A DNA stretch of 38,733 nt from assembly GCA_045577175.1 (NCBI GenBank), contig JAZNHT010000009.1, positions 1 to 38,733 of the forward strand, given 5' to 3'. The position numbers and the translations under genes were made by a program. Origin of the DNA: SIG701 sp045577175 (GTDB lineage Bacteria; Bacillota; Clostridia; Oscillospirales; CAG-272). The notes beneath the pieces were generated by a model. That model saw only the letters and a program-made list of their open reading frames with translations, searched no databases and had not been told where the DNA came from. Shown here piece after piece: positions 30,131 to 38,427 of this stretch; position 1 is the first letter of the stretch; each line of letters opens with the position of its first letter.

Positions 30131-31224
30131 AAAACAAAAAACTGCTCCGTGCCATCGGAGAGATTGATGAAAAGTATATTGAAGAAGCGGCCGCGGAGAA
30201 AATGCCGCACCGAGCTCCGTTTTACCGCTTTGCCGCTTTGGCGGCATCAGTGTGCATCGTGATCGGGTGCGTGATTGCTCTGGCGTACCGCCCGTCGACC
30301 GTCGTGCCGCCCGTGCCTGGCACAGAGATGAGCGATACCGCGCCCGATACCGCGCCCGAAACTGCCCCCGATCTCATCGCGGACGATCGGTATCCGCCGT
30401 ATTGCTTCCTTATAAACAATGACGCACGCGTGGAGTATTACGCGCTGTCTATATGGGAGGCTCTGCGCTACGATCTTCTCGTCGAGGGCGCGTCTACCGT
30501 GTCGGAGGAGACACTGCTCCCGATTAGCGAAGCCGATCTCGGCGAGCCGATGGGCACGGTGACGGGCGGAAGCCTTGACGGATGTGCGGTGTATCATGCC
30601 GCACGGTATCCTTCGTTTGATTCGATCTGCATCGTCGATACCCCCGACGGGTATCTGTACTACACGGCAAGCCGGCTTAGCTTGGAGGATGCAATCGGAC
30701 AAAGCTCCGATGTCGTCCTTGCGGCGTACAGACTGCCCGATTCCGCCGTGGAAGCATCCGTTCTTTCGGGGGATGGAGATGTGCTTCGCTCCCTGACCGC
30801 AGAGGAGATTTTCGAAGTCCTCGCCATCCTTGCGGGGAGGACGAACATCGGCATGGCGGAAAACAACCGTCTGTACGCGAATCTCTGGCAGGACACCTAC
30901 GGAAACGACGATATATACTACGATGAAGAAAGCGGCACTGTGCGCGAAAAGAATATCCCCACGGAGGGAAAAACGTACACTTATACCACCGAGGACGGTG
31001 TTACCGTCGCGGTGGAGGTGAACGGGAATACGGATGTTTACGAGCTGAAAAGCGCCTTGTTTCACACGGGGCAGTGTCAGATCCGCATCACGACTGCGCG
31101 CGGATTCTATTTCACCGTGACGTATACCCCGTCAATTCGCACGTGCAGTGTCGGAAACGGATATTATCCTCTTGCCGAGTCCGAGGCGGCGCGGATGAAC
31201 GCCCTTTTGCAAATCGGGGAATAA
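30127..31224 (+). CDS. Single-pass membrane protein, probable anti-sigma partner
   Basis: A 365-residue protein. A short cytoplasmic segment (LLRAIGEIDEKYIEEAA, as seen in anti-sigma proteins paired with this sigma type), one transmembrane helix (about 34-53), a TAP-rich linker and a long extracytoplasmic beta-rich domain (60-365) with no recognised family. The linker is encoded by three 12-bp repeats (GATACCGCGCCC-like, 30334-30369) giving DTAP/DTAP/ETAP. Translationally coupled to the sigma gene; AGGAGG is 10 nt upstream. It lacks a zinc-binding anti-sigma motif. Role inferred from context. Confidence 0.7.
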   Translation: MKNKKLLRAIGEIDEKYIEEAAAEKMPHRAPFYRFAALAASVCIVIGCVIALAYRPSTVVPPVPGTEMSDTAPDTAPETAPDLIADDRYPPYCFLINNDARVEYYALSIWEALRYDLLVEGASTVSEETLLPISEADLGEPMGTVTGGSLDGCAVYHAARYPSFDSICIVDTPDGYLYYTASRLSLEDAIGQSSDVVLAAYRLPDSAVEASVLSGDGDVLRSLTAEEIFEVLAILAGRTNIGMAENNRLYANLWQDTYGNDDIYYDEESGTVREKNIPTEGKTYTYTTEDGVTVAVEVNGNTDVYELKSALFHTGQCQIRITTARGFYFTVTYTPSIRTCSVGNGYYPLAESEAARMNALLQIGE

Positions 31225-31233
31225 TTCAATCAA

Positions 31234-31260
31234 AAAACCGCTGTATCAAACAGCGGTTTT
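31234..31260. terminator. Bidirectional terminator between the anti-sigma and AraC genes
   Basis: AAAACCGCTG/CAGCGGTTTT with a 7-nt loop and A/T runs on both sides, between convergent genes. Confidence 0.85.
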
Positions 31261-31262
31261 TC

Positions 31263-32042
31263 TTATGTCGGCTTGTATTTCGTCGGCGATACGCCGTAGG
31301 CGTCCTTGAATTTTTTGGAGAAATAGTACACGCTCTCAAAACCGCATTCCTGCGCGATTTCGCTCACCGTGTAATTGCCGGTGGAGAGAAGCTCGCGGCT
31401 TCGCTCAAGTCGGAGCTTGCTTACGTAGCGCACGGGCGCGTCGTTGAATTTCTCCGCGAACAGCCTCTTGAAATACGTGTAGCTGATGCCGCACAAAGCT
31501 GCGGGGGCGTAGTAGTCGATTTCTTTGTCGAAGCAGTGCTCATGCAGGTATTCGATGCCTTTTTCGATCTTTTTGTATTTGTCCTTCGGCAGATAGTTCC
31601 CCTGCGGCTTGGCAATTTCTGCGAGAATTTCGTAAAAGACCGCCATGCATTTCGGGTAGTATCCGTCCTGCTTCTGCGACCACAGACGGAAGATCTTGTC
31701 AAACAGTCCCGCAATCCGCGCGTTTTTGGAGCAGTCGAGGCAGAACGCCTCCGTCGGCATCGGGAAATCTGTGTCAAAAAATACATCTATACACGCGCCG
31801 TCCGCTATAATATCCACCGTGTAATCCGCCTGCGGGCATTTCGGCAGAAATTCGATGAAGCCGCCCGTCTGGTGCATATCGATGCCGTTGTAATGCGTGA
31901 TATTCTCGCCGGAAATCTTGAAAACTAGCTCGTGCCTGCGTATGTTCGGACCGTACCGCATCTTCTTTTTCGGTGCATCGGACGGCTTTACGAAAATCAC
32001 GGAATGGATTTTCGTGATGTACATCTTGTCATCGGTAAACAA
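31263..32042 (-). CDS. AraC-family regulator, divergent from the glycyl radical enzyme
   Basis: About 259 residues. The N-terminal half is a cupin-like sensor (HELVFKISGENITHY, GGFIEFLPKCPQADYTV); the C-terminal half has the two AraC helix-turn-helix motifs (LCGISYTYFKRLFAEKFN and TVSEIAQECGFESVYYFSKK). The start is set at a TTG (32042) because GGAGG lies 8 nt upstream; the next ATG, at 32024, has no ribosome-binding site. It shares a 146-bp divergent region with the glycyl radical enzyme gene, so it is the likely activator of that pathway. Confidence 0.85.
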   Translation of the reverse strand: MFTDDKMYITKIHSVIFVKPSDAPKKKMRYGPNIRRHELVFKISGENITHYNGIDMHQTGGFIEFLPKCPQADYTVDIIADGACIDVFFDTDFPMPTEAFCLDCSKNARIAGLFDKIFRLWSQKQDGYYPKCMAVFYEILAEIAKPQGNYLPKDKYKKIEKGIEYLHEHCFDKEIDYYAPAALCGISYTYFKRLFAEKFNDAPVRYVSKLRLERSRELLSTGNYTVSEIAQECGFESVYYFSKKFKDAYGVSPTKYKPT

Positions 32043-32063
32043 GGCGATCACCTCCTCGGTATT

Positions 32064-32092
32064 AGGATAGCAGAAACGCGCCGTTTTGTCAA
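32064..32092 (-). promoter_or_regulatory. Promoter of the divergent AraC gene
   Basis: TTGACA (32092-32087), 17-bp spacer, TATCCT (32069-32064), minus strand. Confidence 0.75.
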
Positions 32093-32131
32093 GGATTTGT
32101 GCTGTAAAATACAAAAGTGCCATAAAGTGAA

Positions 32132-32160
32132 TTTACATCCCCTCCCGTATCCCGTATAAT
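32132..32160 (+). promoter_or_regulatory. Promoter of the glycyl radical enzyme operon
   Basis: TTTACA (32132-32137), 17-bp spacer, TATAAT (32155-32160). The two divergent -35 boxes are about 40 bp apart, room for AraC-family half-sites. Confidence 0.8.
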
Positions 32161-32188
32161 AAAGCTATCAAATCAAGGAGTGTTTTCT

Positions 32189-34312
32189 ATGAATGACAGA
32201 ATCAGAGCGCTCAGTGAGCTGACGCTCAACGGGGATATGTTTGTCGAGGACGTGCAGATCGAGTTTGACAGGATGGATCTTTTCCTCTCCAAAACGGAAA
32301 TGGAGGTAAAACGACTTTGCGAATATATTCTCGCCCAACAGCCGAAGATCACCGAGTTTTCCGTGATGACGGGATTTTTCCGTTTTGCCGGCGGTGCTGT
32401 CGTGGCGGATGCGTTCGGACGGTACGGGCATAAGATCACGCAGGAGACGATGCGCTCGTTTTATCTGAAGCAGATCGACAATCTCTCCACGATGGAGTGG
32501 CAGCACGCCACGGCGGATTATCAGCGTGTCCTCACGCGCGGCATCCGCGGCATTATTGAGGATATTGACACTTCCATTAAAGTGAATACCGCGCCCGGGC
32601 AGATCGAATTTCTGAAAGGGCTTCGCAAGGTCGCCGAGACGATGATTCTGTGGGCACGCAAGTGTTCCGCGTGTGCGCGTGCCTTTGCCGCAACGGTGGA
32701 GAATACGGAGTACAAAGCGAATCTCTTGCGCCTCGCGGATGCACTTTTGCGCGTGCCCGAGAATGCCCCGACGAATTTCTATGAGGCGGTGCTCACCGTG
32801 TACCTCTGCTACAGCGCGGATCCCGACAGCATCGGTGTGCCCGACAGATATTTCCTGCCGTTCTACAGAAAGGACATCGCGGACGGCACGCTCACGCGCG
32901 AGGAGGCAAAGACGTATTTACAGGAGCTGTTCCTCATGCTGCAAGCGAAAACAAAGGTGACGAATCCGAATTTCACCAGAGGCGGCGAGTCGCATTTCTG
33001 TATCGGCGGATATTTGCCAAACGGTGAAGACGGCTACAACGAGCTCTCCGCGCTGATTATCGAAGCCCTGATCGAGCTGCCGACGTATGCGCCGCAGGTA
33101 ACGCTCCGTTTTACGGAAAAGATGCCGCGCGAGGCGTTCCGCTATGCGATGGATGCCGAACGGCACGATCCGAACAAGCGAATCGCGTTCACAAACGACG
33201 ACAAGCGAATCAAAACGTACACGGAGCTGTGCGGCTTCCCTTTGGAAAAAGCCGTCAATTACACGACGGTCGGGTGCAACGAGCCGACCGCCCTCGGCTG
33301 CATCGCGGGATCGACCTCGTATGTGAATATTACGAGATGCCTTGACCGTCTGCTTCATGAGATGGGGGATGCGGTACGGGCGGCGAAATCGTTTGACGAA
33401 TTTTACGCTCTGTTTGAGCATGAGCTGCTTGCCGATCTTGACGAGGCACTGGATTGGGACGACAAATTCATGCTCCAGCGCGGCAAGGATGTAAACTATA
33501 TCACGAACCTGTTCTTCAACGATTGTATCGAGACGGCGACGAGCCTGACGCAGGGCGGCTGCAAGTGGTCGATCTCCTCTCCGTCCCTGATCGGTATGAC
33601 GAACGTGATCGATTCCCTGATCGTTATAAAGCAGTTTGTGTTTGACGAGAAGTGTATCACGATGCACGAGCTGCTCGATGCCCTGCATCACAACTGGGAA
33701 GGGCAGGAGGATATGCGCACGCTGATTCTGAAGCGCGCGAACTTCTTCGGCAACGATGATGATCTTTCAAACTCCGTGGCGCAAAGACTGTACGAGAGCT
33801 TCTATGCGCATCTGAAGGACAAAAAGAGCGCGTACGGCTATCCGATTCTCGTGGGCGATCTTGTCGGTTACAACGAGCATCACAAGTGGTTCGGCGAGAA
33901 GATGCGTGCATTCCCGGACGGGCGGCATGACGGCGATCTCCTGAAATTCGGCATCGGTCAGAGCGAGGGCAAGGACAGACAGGGACTGACCGCGCTTCTG
34001 AACTCGCTTGCAAAGATGGATCCGCACGGCATCGGCTGCGGAGCGACGGTCACGAACGTGATGCTGGACGAGGCAATCGTGCGCGACGATGCAAATTTTG
34101 AGAAAACGGTCGATCTGTTTGAGACGTATTTCAAAAACGGCGGCGTCCATTTCCAGCTTTCCTATGTTTCAAGAGAGGAGCTTCTGAAGGCGAAGGAGAC
34201 GCCGGAGAAATACGGACATCTCCGTGTGCGCGTGTCGGGCTTCTCCGATTATTTCGTCAGACTGAACGGCGATTTGCAAAACGATATTATCGAAAGAACG
34301 GCGAAGCGGTGA
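32189..34312 (+). CDS. Glycyl radical enzyme of unknown substrate
   Basis: A 707-residue member of the pyruvate formate-lyase/glycyl radical family. The radical-bearing Gly684 is in RVSGFSDYF; the thiyl cysteine is Cys363 in VGCNEPTALG, with the Glu two residues later (Glu365) kept as in dehydratase- and decarboxylase-type members. It is shorter than the familiar family members (about 760-850) and has only the single catalytic Cys, not the CC pair of pyruvate formate-lyase. That argues against PFL itself; choline lyase, glycerol, hydroxyproline and isethionate enzymes also seem unlikely, though I cannot rule them out by eye. AAGGAG precedes the ATG at 32189. Followed at 15 bp by its activase and preceded by a divergent AraC gene. 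No transporter or microcompartment gene is adjacent. Confidence 0.85.
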   Translation: MNDRIRALSELTLNGDMFVEDVQIEFDRMDLFLSKTEMEVKRLCEYILAQQPKITEFSVMTGFFRFAGGAVVADAFGRYGHKITQETMRSFYLKQIDNLSTMEWQHATADYQRVLTRGIRGIIEDIDTSIKVNTAPGQIEFLKGLRKVAETMILWARKCSACARAFAATVENTEYKANLLRLADALLRVPENAPTNFYEAVLTVYLCYSADPDSIGVPDRYFLPFYRKDIADGTLTREEAKTYLQELFLMLQAKTKVTNPNFTRGGESHFCIGGYLPNGEDGYNELSALIIEALIELPTYAPQVTLRFTEKMPREAFRYAMDAERHDPNKRIAFTNDDKRIKTYTELCGFPLEKAVNYTTVGCNEPTALGCIAGSTSYVNITRCLDRLLHEMGDAVRAAKSFDEFYALFEHELLADLDEALDWDDKFMLQRGKDVNYITNLFFNDCIETATSLTQGGCKWSISSPSLIGMTNVIDSLIVIKQFVFDEKCITMHELLDALHHNWEGQEDMRTLILKRANFFGNDDDLSNSVAQRLYESFYAHLKDKKSAYGYPILVGDLVGYNEHHKWFGEKMRAFPDGRHDGDLLKFGIGQSEGKDRQGLTALLNSLAKMDPHGIGCGATVTNVMLDEAIVRDDANFEKTVDLFETYFKNGGVHFQLSYVSREELLKAKETPEKYGHLRVRVSGFSDYFVRLNGDLQNDIIERTAKR

Positions 34313-34327
34313 CGGCGAAAGGCGAAA

Positions 34328-35158
34328 ATGAAAGCAACGATATTCGATATACAAAGAAATTCCTACGTGGACGGACCCGGCATCCGTACGGCGGTGTTTT
34401 TCAAGGGGTGCAATCTGCGATGCGCGTGGTGTCACAATCCCGAAAGCCAGAGCGCATCGCTGCAAATGCTGTTTTGGAAAAATAAATGCACAGGGTGCGG
34501 CAAATGCGCACAGATGTGTCCGTATGCAGGTACGTCGTGCGACCTCTGCGGCAAATGCACAATCTACTGCCCGCATGATGCTCGTGAAATCTGCGGTCGG
34601 GAATATACCGCCGAGGAATTGCTCCGTGAAATCATCAAGGACAAACCGTTCTATGCTTCCTCGGGCGGCGGTGTGACGTTTTCGGGCGGCGAATGTATGC
34701 TGCAGGCGGATTTTCTTTCGGAGATTCTGCGCCTTTGCAAGGCGGAGGGCATCCACACTGCGGTCGATACGGCGGGAGATGTCCCGTGGGAGTCGTTTGA
34801 AAAAGTGCTCCCGTATACGGATTTGTTCCTCTACGACGTGAAGGCGGCGACGGAAGCACTTCACAAGGAGGGCACGGGTGTGTCAAATACGCGGATTCTC
34901 GAAAATCTAGCGCGTCTGTCCGAGGAAACGGAGGCGGAGATCATCGTCCGCGTGCCCGTGATCGGCGGCTACAACGATACGGATGAGGAGATTTCGAAAA
35001 TCGCGGCGGTTCTCGCGCCGCTTCGCATCCGTTCGGTGGAGCTTTTGCCGTATCACGCGATGGGTGAGCACAAATACGCCGCGATCGGAAAAGAGGGCGT
35101 ACCGTTCACCGTGCCGACGGAAGCGGACATGAATGCGTTCAGAAGATTGTTCAGATAA
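34328..35158 (+). CDS. Glycyl radical enzyme activating enzyme (radical SAM)
   Basis: A 276-residue radical SAM activase. The SAM-binding cluster is CNLRCAWC (CxxxCxxC) and an inserted ferredoxin domain carries CTGCGKCAQMCP and CDLCGKCTIYCP, the two auxiliary [4Fe-4S] clusters of most non-PFL activases. VTFSGGECMLQ is the conserved GGE motif. It installs the radical on the neighbouring enzyme's glycine under anaerobic conditions. Cotranscribed with it (15 bp); the ribosome-binding site is weak (AAAGG). Confidence 0.93.
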   Translation: MKATIFDIQRNSYVDGPGIRTAVFFKGCNLRCAWCHNPESQSASLQMLFWKNKCTGCGKCAQMCPYAGTSCDLCGKCTIYCPHDAREICGREYTAEELLREIIKDKPFYASSGGGVTFSGGECMLQADFLSEILRLCKAEGIHTAVDTAGDVPWESFEKVLPYTDLFLYDVKAATEALHKEGTGVSNTRILENLARLSEETEAEIIVRVPVIGGYNDTDEEISKIAAVLAPLRIRSVELLPYHAMGEHKYAAIGKEGVPFTVPTEADMNAFRRLFR

Positions 35159-35194
35159 AAAATGGGAGGTCAGAAAAAACGACCTCCCATTTTT
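35158..35194 (+). terminator. Terminator of the glycyl radical operon
   Basis: AAAAATGGGAGGTC (35158-35171) and GACCTCCCATTTTT (35181-35194). Confidence 0.88.
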
Positions 35195-35224
35195 GGTGTA
35201 TCGATTGCGGCTGCAAAAACAAAA

Positions 35225-35250
35225 ACGGACACCATACGGTATCCGTTTCT
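35225..35250. other. Imperfect hairpin between operon terminator and array
   Basis: AAACGGACACC and CGGTATCCGTTT pair with one mismatch. No assigned role. Confidence 0.35.
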
Positions 35251-35290
35251 GTCAATCGACTATAGAAAAGATATTGTTCGTTTTTTGTGA

Positions 35291-35309
35291 TCGGATTTGA
35301 ACCAACGCC
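35291..35309 (-). other. T-arm-like tRNA remnant
   Basis: On the minus strand, GGCGTTGGTTCAAATCCGA looks like the T-loop and part of the acceptor side of a tRNA (GGTTCAAATCC). No other cloverleaf part is present. It sits at the far end of the hairpin array from tRNA-Arg. Confidence 0.4.
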
Positions 35310-35319
35310 AAAACTATAA

Positions 35320-35498
35320 GTGAAATATTCGGCTTGCGCCGAATGTGAAATAATTTCCCCCACGGAAATTGTGAAATATTGCGCCCGTTGGTCGCAATGT
35401 GAAATGAAATTTGCCCACATTCGCGAAGCGAATATTTCACATTTGCGGAGCAAATATTTCACAGCGTAGCTATTTCACTTGCCCGAAGGGCAAATTTC
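35320..35498. repeat. Hairpin array with constant 7-nt spacers
   Basis: Seven or more perfect stem-loops of different sequence follow one another. Left half: 35327-35344, 35352-35370, 35378-35398, each preceded or followed by GTGAAAT (35320, 35345, 35371, 35399). Right half: 35419-35433, 35441-35455, 35463-35471, 35479-35493, separated by ATTTCAC (35434, 35456, 35472). The right half lies inside an 11-bp outer stem, GAAATTTGCCC (35406-35416) with GGGCAAATTTC (35488-35498). No coding potential is apparent. Confidence 0.75.
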
Positions 35499-35506
35499 GT
35501 TGAAAA

Positions 35507-35533
35507 AAGCACTTCAAAAGAAGTGCTTTTTTC
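35507..35533 (-). terminator. Terminator of tRNA-Arg
   Basis: AAAAAGCACTTC/GAAGTGCTTTTT with a 4-nt loop, directly downstream of the tRNA on the minus strand. Confidence 0.85.
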
Positions 35534-35609
35534 TGGCGCGCCACGCAGGATTCGAACCTGCGACCTACCGGTTCGTAGCCGGGCACTCTATCCACTGAGC
35601 TAGTGGCGC
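35534..35609 (-). tRNA. trnR: tRNA-Arg (ACG)
   Basis: Complete 76-nt cloverleaf with CCA encoded: acceptor GCGCCAC/GTGGCGC, anticodon loop CTACGAA (anticodon ACG, presumably modified to ICG), T-arm GCAGG/CCTGC with loop TTCGAAT. Confidence 0.94.
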
Positions 35610-35628
35610 ATTCGCTGAACGCCTATAT

Positions 35629-35657
35629 ATTATACAGTAGTAAGCCACGTTTGTCAA
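35629..35657 (-). promoter_or_regulatory. Promoter of tRNA-Arg
   Basis: TTGACA (35657-35652), 17-bp spacer, TATAAT (35634-35629). Confidence 0.87.
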
Positions 35658-35802
35658 GCGTTTTTCGAAAATTCTTTTGCTTTTTCCGAATTTTTTCCGA
35701 TCGGTCGGTGTGTCCGCGGAGTGACGCTCCTTCTTTTGGGTAATTATCCGTGCCGATATGCTCCGTTCCTTGTGAAAATGCCGATTTTTGCCGCCTGTCG
35801 GT

Positions 35803-35818
35803 ACACAAAATATTGTGT
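35803..35818. promoter_or_regulatory. NrdR-box-like palindrome 1
   Basis: ACACAAAATATTGTGT differs at one position from the NrdR consensus as I know it (ACACWATATATWGTGT). It lies 146 bp upstream of the nrdD -35. The rest of 35658-35963 shows no gene. Confidence 0.6.
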
Positions 35819-35963
35819 TTCCGCTGTGTGAGGGCGCTTGTGCCTGTACAGCAGGCTCTTTTTGTGCGGTTATTTATCCCATAATCGGCGAGAATATGCA
35901 GAATACAGCACAATATATAAATTAGGCACTTGTTATTTGTGCGCTTTTTTCTTTCGATTGTTC

Positions 35964-35992
35964 TTGACAAAACGGACAAATACAGGTATAAT
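35964..35992 (+). promoter_or_regulatory. Promoter of nrdD
   Basis: TTGACA (35964-35969), 17-bp spacer, TATAAT (35987-35992). The leader is about 90 nt. Confidence 0.85.
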
Positions 35993-36018
35993 ATTCTACG
36001 AACCCTACTTTCGGATGG

Positions 36019-36034
36019 ACACAACATCTTGTGT
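36019..36034. promoter_or_regulatory. NrdR-box-like palindrome 2
   Basis: ACACAACATCTTGTGT has both NrdR half-sites (ACAC/GTGT) and two central deviations. It lies just downstream of the nrdD -10, where repressor binding would block elongation or initiation. Confidence 0.5.
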
Positions 36035-36090
36035 TTTCGACCGAAAACAAAAACAATATATATTAAAATTGCAGGAGGAGAGAAAATCAC

Positions 36091-38427
36091 ATGCTTACCA
36101 GAATCGTAAAACGTGACGGACGCGAAGTTCCTTTTAATATAGAGAAGATTGCCAACGCGATCTTCAAGGCTGCACAGGCAGTCGGAGGAAGCGATTACGA
36201 CCAGGCAATGGCGCTTGCGTGCGAGGTTTCCGAGCAGGTTGACAAAAAGTGCCGCGAGGAGGGCACCGTTCCCACCGTCGAGCAGGTACAAGATATGGTG
36301 GAGACCACGCTGATTAACCACGGTCACGCCAGAACGGCGAAAACGTACATTCTCTACCGCGCGGAGAGAACGAAGGTGCGCGAGATGAACACGCGCCTCA
36401 TGAAGGTTTACGAGGATCTCACGTTCAAGAGCGCGAAGGACAACGATGTCAAGCGCGAGAACGCGAATATCAACGGCGATACCGCGATGGGTACGATGCT
36501 GAAGTACGGCTCCGAGGGCGCCAAGGAGTTCAACGAGCTCTACATTCTCGATCCGAAGGTGTCCAAGGCGCACGTCGAGGGTGACATCCATATCCACGAT
36601 CTCGATTTCCTTACCCTTACGACGACCTGCTGCCAGATCGATCTTCTGAAGCTGTTTGATGGCGGCTTCTCCACCGGTCACGGTCATCTGCGCGAGCCGA
36701 ACGATATTCAGAGCTATGCGGCTCTTGCGTGCATCGCGATTCAGGCAAACCAGAACGACCAGCACGGCGGTCAGAGCGTGCCTACATTCGATTACGCGAT
36801 GGCACCCGGCGTCAAGAAAACGTATAAGAAGCTCTTCCGCAACAACCTTATCAAGATGCTTGATATGGAAGGCGTGACCGAAGCGGAGAAAACCGCGCTC
36901 GGCATGATCGATGCTCTTGCCGCAAAGGGTTTTGCGGTTGAGATGAAGAACGCACGCGAGCTGGAGGGCGCACTCCGCACGGAGATCGCGGCAGCTTGCC
37001 CGAACGGGGATGCCGCACGCATTGCTTCGCTTGTCCTCTCCTACACACAGAAGGAGATCGAGCGCGCTACCTATCAGGCGATGGAGGCACTGATCCACAA
37101 TCTGAACACGATGCACTCCCGCGCCGGCGCACAGATTCCGTTCTCCTCTCTCAACTACGGTACGGATACCTCCCCCGAGGGTCGTCTCGTCATGAAGAGC
37201 ATCCTGCTTGCGACCGAATCCGGTCTCGGCAAGGGTGAGACGCCGATCTTCCCGATCCAGATCTTCAAGGTCAAAGAGGGCATCAACTACAATCCTCAGG
37301 ATCCGAACTACGATTTGTTCAAGCTCGCCTGCCGCGTTTCCGCAAAGAGACTGTTCCCGAACTTCTCTTTCCTTGATGCACCCTACAACGCGCAGTATTA
37401 TAAGGAAGGCGATATCAATACCGAGGTCGCCTACATGGGCTGCCGTACCCGCGTAATCGCCAACTACTACGCACCCGATAAGGAAGTCGTAACGGGCCGC
37501 GGAAACCTCAGCTTCACGTCCGTCAACCTCCCCCGTATCGCGATCAATGCGAAGGGCAACGTGGACTGGTTCTTTGAGGAGCTGGAGCGCAAGATGGAGC
37601 TCGTCGTTAAGCAGCTTCTTGACCGTTTCAAAATTCAGTGCGGCAAGCGCGTGCTCAACTATCCCTTCCTCATGGGCGAGGGCATCTGGATGGATTCCGA
37701 TGATCTGAAGGCAGACGATTCTCTGGAGGAGGTACTGAAGCACGGCACGCTTACGATCGGTTTCATCGGTCTTGCCGAGGCACTCAAGGCGCTCATCGGC
37801 GTGCACCACGGTGAAAGCGCAGACGCACAGGCACTCGGTGTCGAGATCGTCGGCTTCATGCGCCGCTTTACGGACGATGCCACGAAGAAGTACGGCTTGA
37901 ATTTCTCCCTGATCGGAACGCCGGCGGAGGGACTTTCCGGCAGATTTATCCGTATGGACCGCAAGAGATACGGCTCCATTCCGGGTATCACCGACCGCGA
38001 GTACTACACGAACTCCTTCCATGTGCCGGTTTACCACAAGCTCGCCGCACATGAGAAGATCAAGCTGGAGGCGCCGTATCACGCACTGACGAACGGCGGA
38101 CATATCACGTATATTGAGCTGGACGGCGATCCGTGCGAGAACCTCGACGCATTCGAGCAGATCGTGCACAACATGAAGGAAGCCGGTATCGGCTACGGTG
38201 CGATCAACCACCCCGTTGACCACGATCCTGTCTGCGGATATACAGGCATTATCGGCAACACCTGCCCGTGCTGCGGCAGAAATGAGGAGGACGGTGTTCC
38301 GTTTGAGCGCATCCGCCGTATTACGGGATACCTTGTCGGTACGCTGGATCACTTCAACGATGCAAAGCGCGCTGAGGTACGCGACCGTACCAAGCACGAG
38401 GTGCGCAGTGAGATCGAAAAGATCTGA
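36091..38427 (+). CDS. nrdD: Anaerobic (class III) ribonucleoside-triphosphate reductase
   Basis: Makes deoxynucleotides from NTPs under anaerobic conditions. 778 residues: N-terminal ATP-cone (about 1-95, allosteric control), central barrel with the catalytic loop cysteine region, C-terminal zinc site (CGYTG and CPCCGR) and the glycyl radical Gly746 in RITGYLVG. AGGAGG lies 12 nt before the ATG, a little far. No nrdG activase gene follows within the window, so the activator must be further downstream or elsewhere. Flanked by NrdR-like boxes. Confidence 0.97.
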   Translation: MLTRIVKRDGREVPFNIEKIANAIFKAAQAVGGSDYDQAMALACEVSEQVDKKCREEGTVPTVEQVQDMVETTLINHGHARTAKTYILYRAERTKVREMNTRLMKVYEDLTFKSAKDNDVKRENANINGDTAMGTMLKYGSEGAKEFNELYILDPKVSKAHVEGDIHIHDLDFLTLTTTCCQIDLLKLFDGGFSTGHGHLREPNDIQSYAALACIAIQANQNDQHGGQSVPTFDYAMAPGVKKTYKKLFRNNLIKMLDMEGVTEAEKTALGMIDALAAKGFAVEMKNARELEGALRTEIAAACPNGDAARIASLVLSYTQKEIERATYQAMEALIHNLNTMHSRAGAQIPFSSLNYGTDTSPEGRLVMKSILLATESGLGKGETPIFPIQIFKVKEGINYNPQDPNYDLFKLACRVSAKRLFPNFSFLDAPYNAQYYKEGDINTEVAYMGCRTRVIANYYAPDKEVVTGRGNLSFTSVNLPRIAINAKGNVDWFFEELERKMELVVKQLLDRFKIQCGKRVLNYPFLMGEGIWMDSDDLKADDSLEEVLKHGTLTIGFIGLAEALKALIGVHHGESADAQALGVEIVGFMRRFTDDATKKYGLNFSLIGTPAEGLSGRFIRMDRKRYGSIPGITDREYYTNSFHVPVYHKLAAHEKIKLEAPYHALTNGGHITYIELDGDPCENLDAFEQIVHNMKEAGIGYGAINHPVDHDPVCGYTGIIGNTCPCCGRNEEDGVPFERIRRITGYLVGTLDHFNDAKRAEVRDRTKHEVRSEIEKI

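Noticed and set aside
29576..31224. Zinc-binding anti-sigma (ZAS) protein
   Set aside because: The membrane protein has no HxxxCxxC motif; the anti-sigma role is kept only as a context inference.
35320..35498. CRISPR array
   Set aside because: The constant parts are only 7 nt and the variable parts are self-complementary hairpins of unequal length; no cas genes are present.
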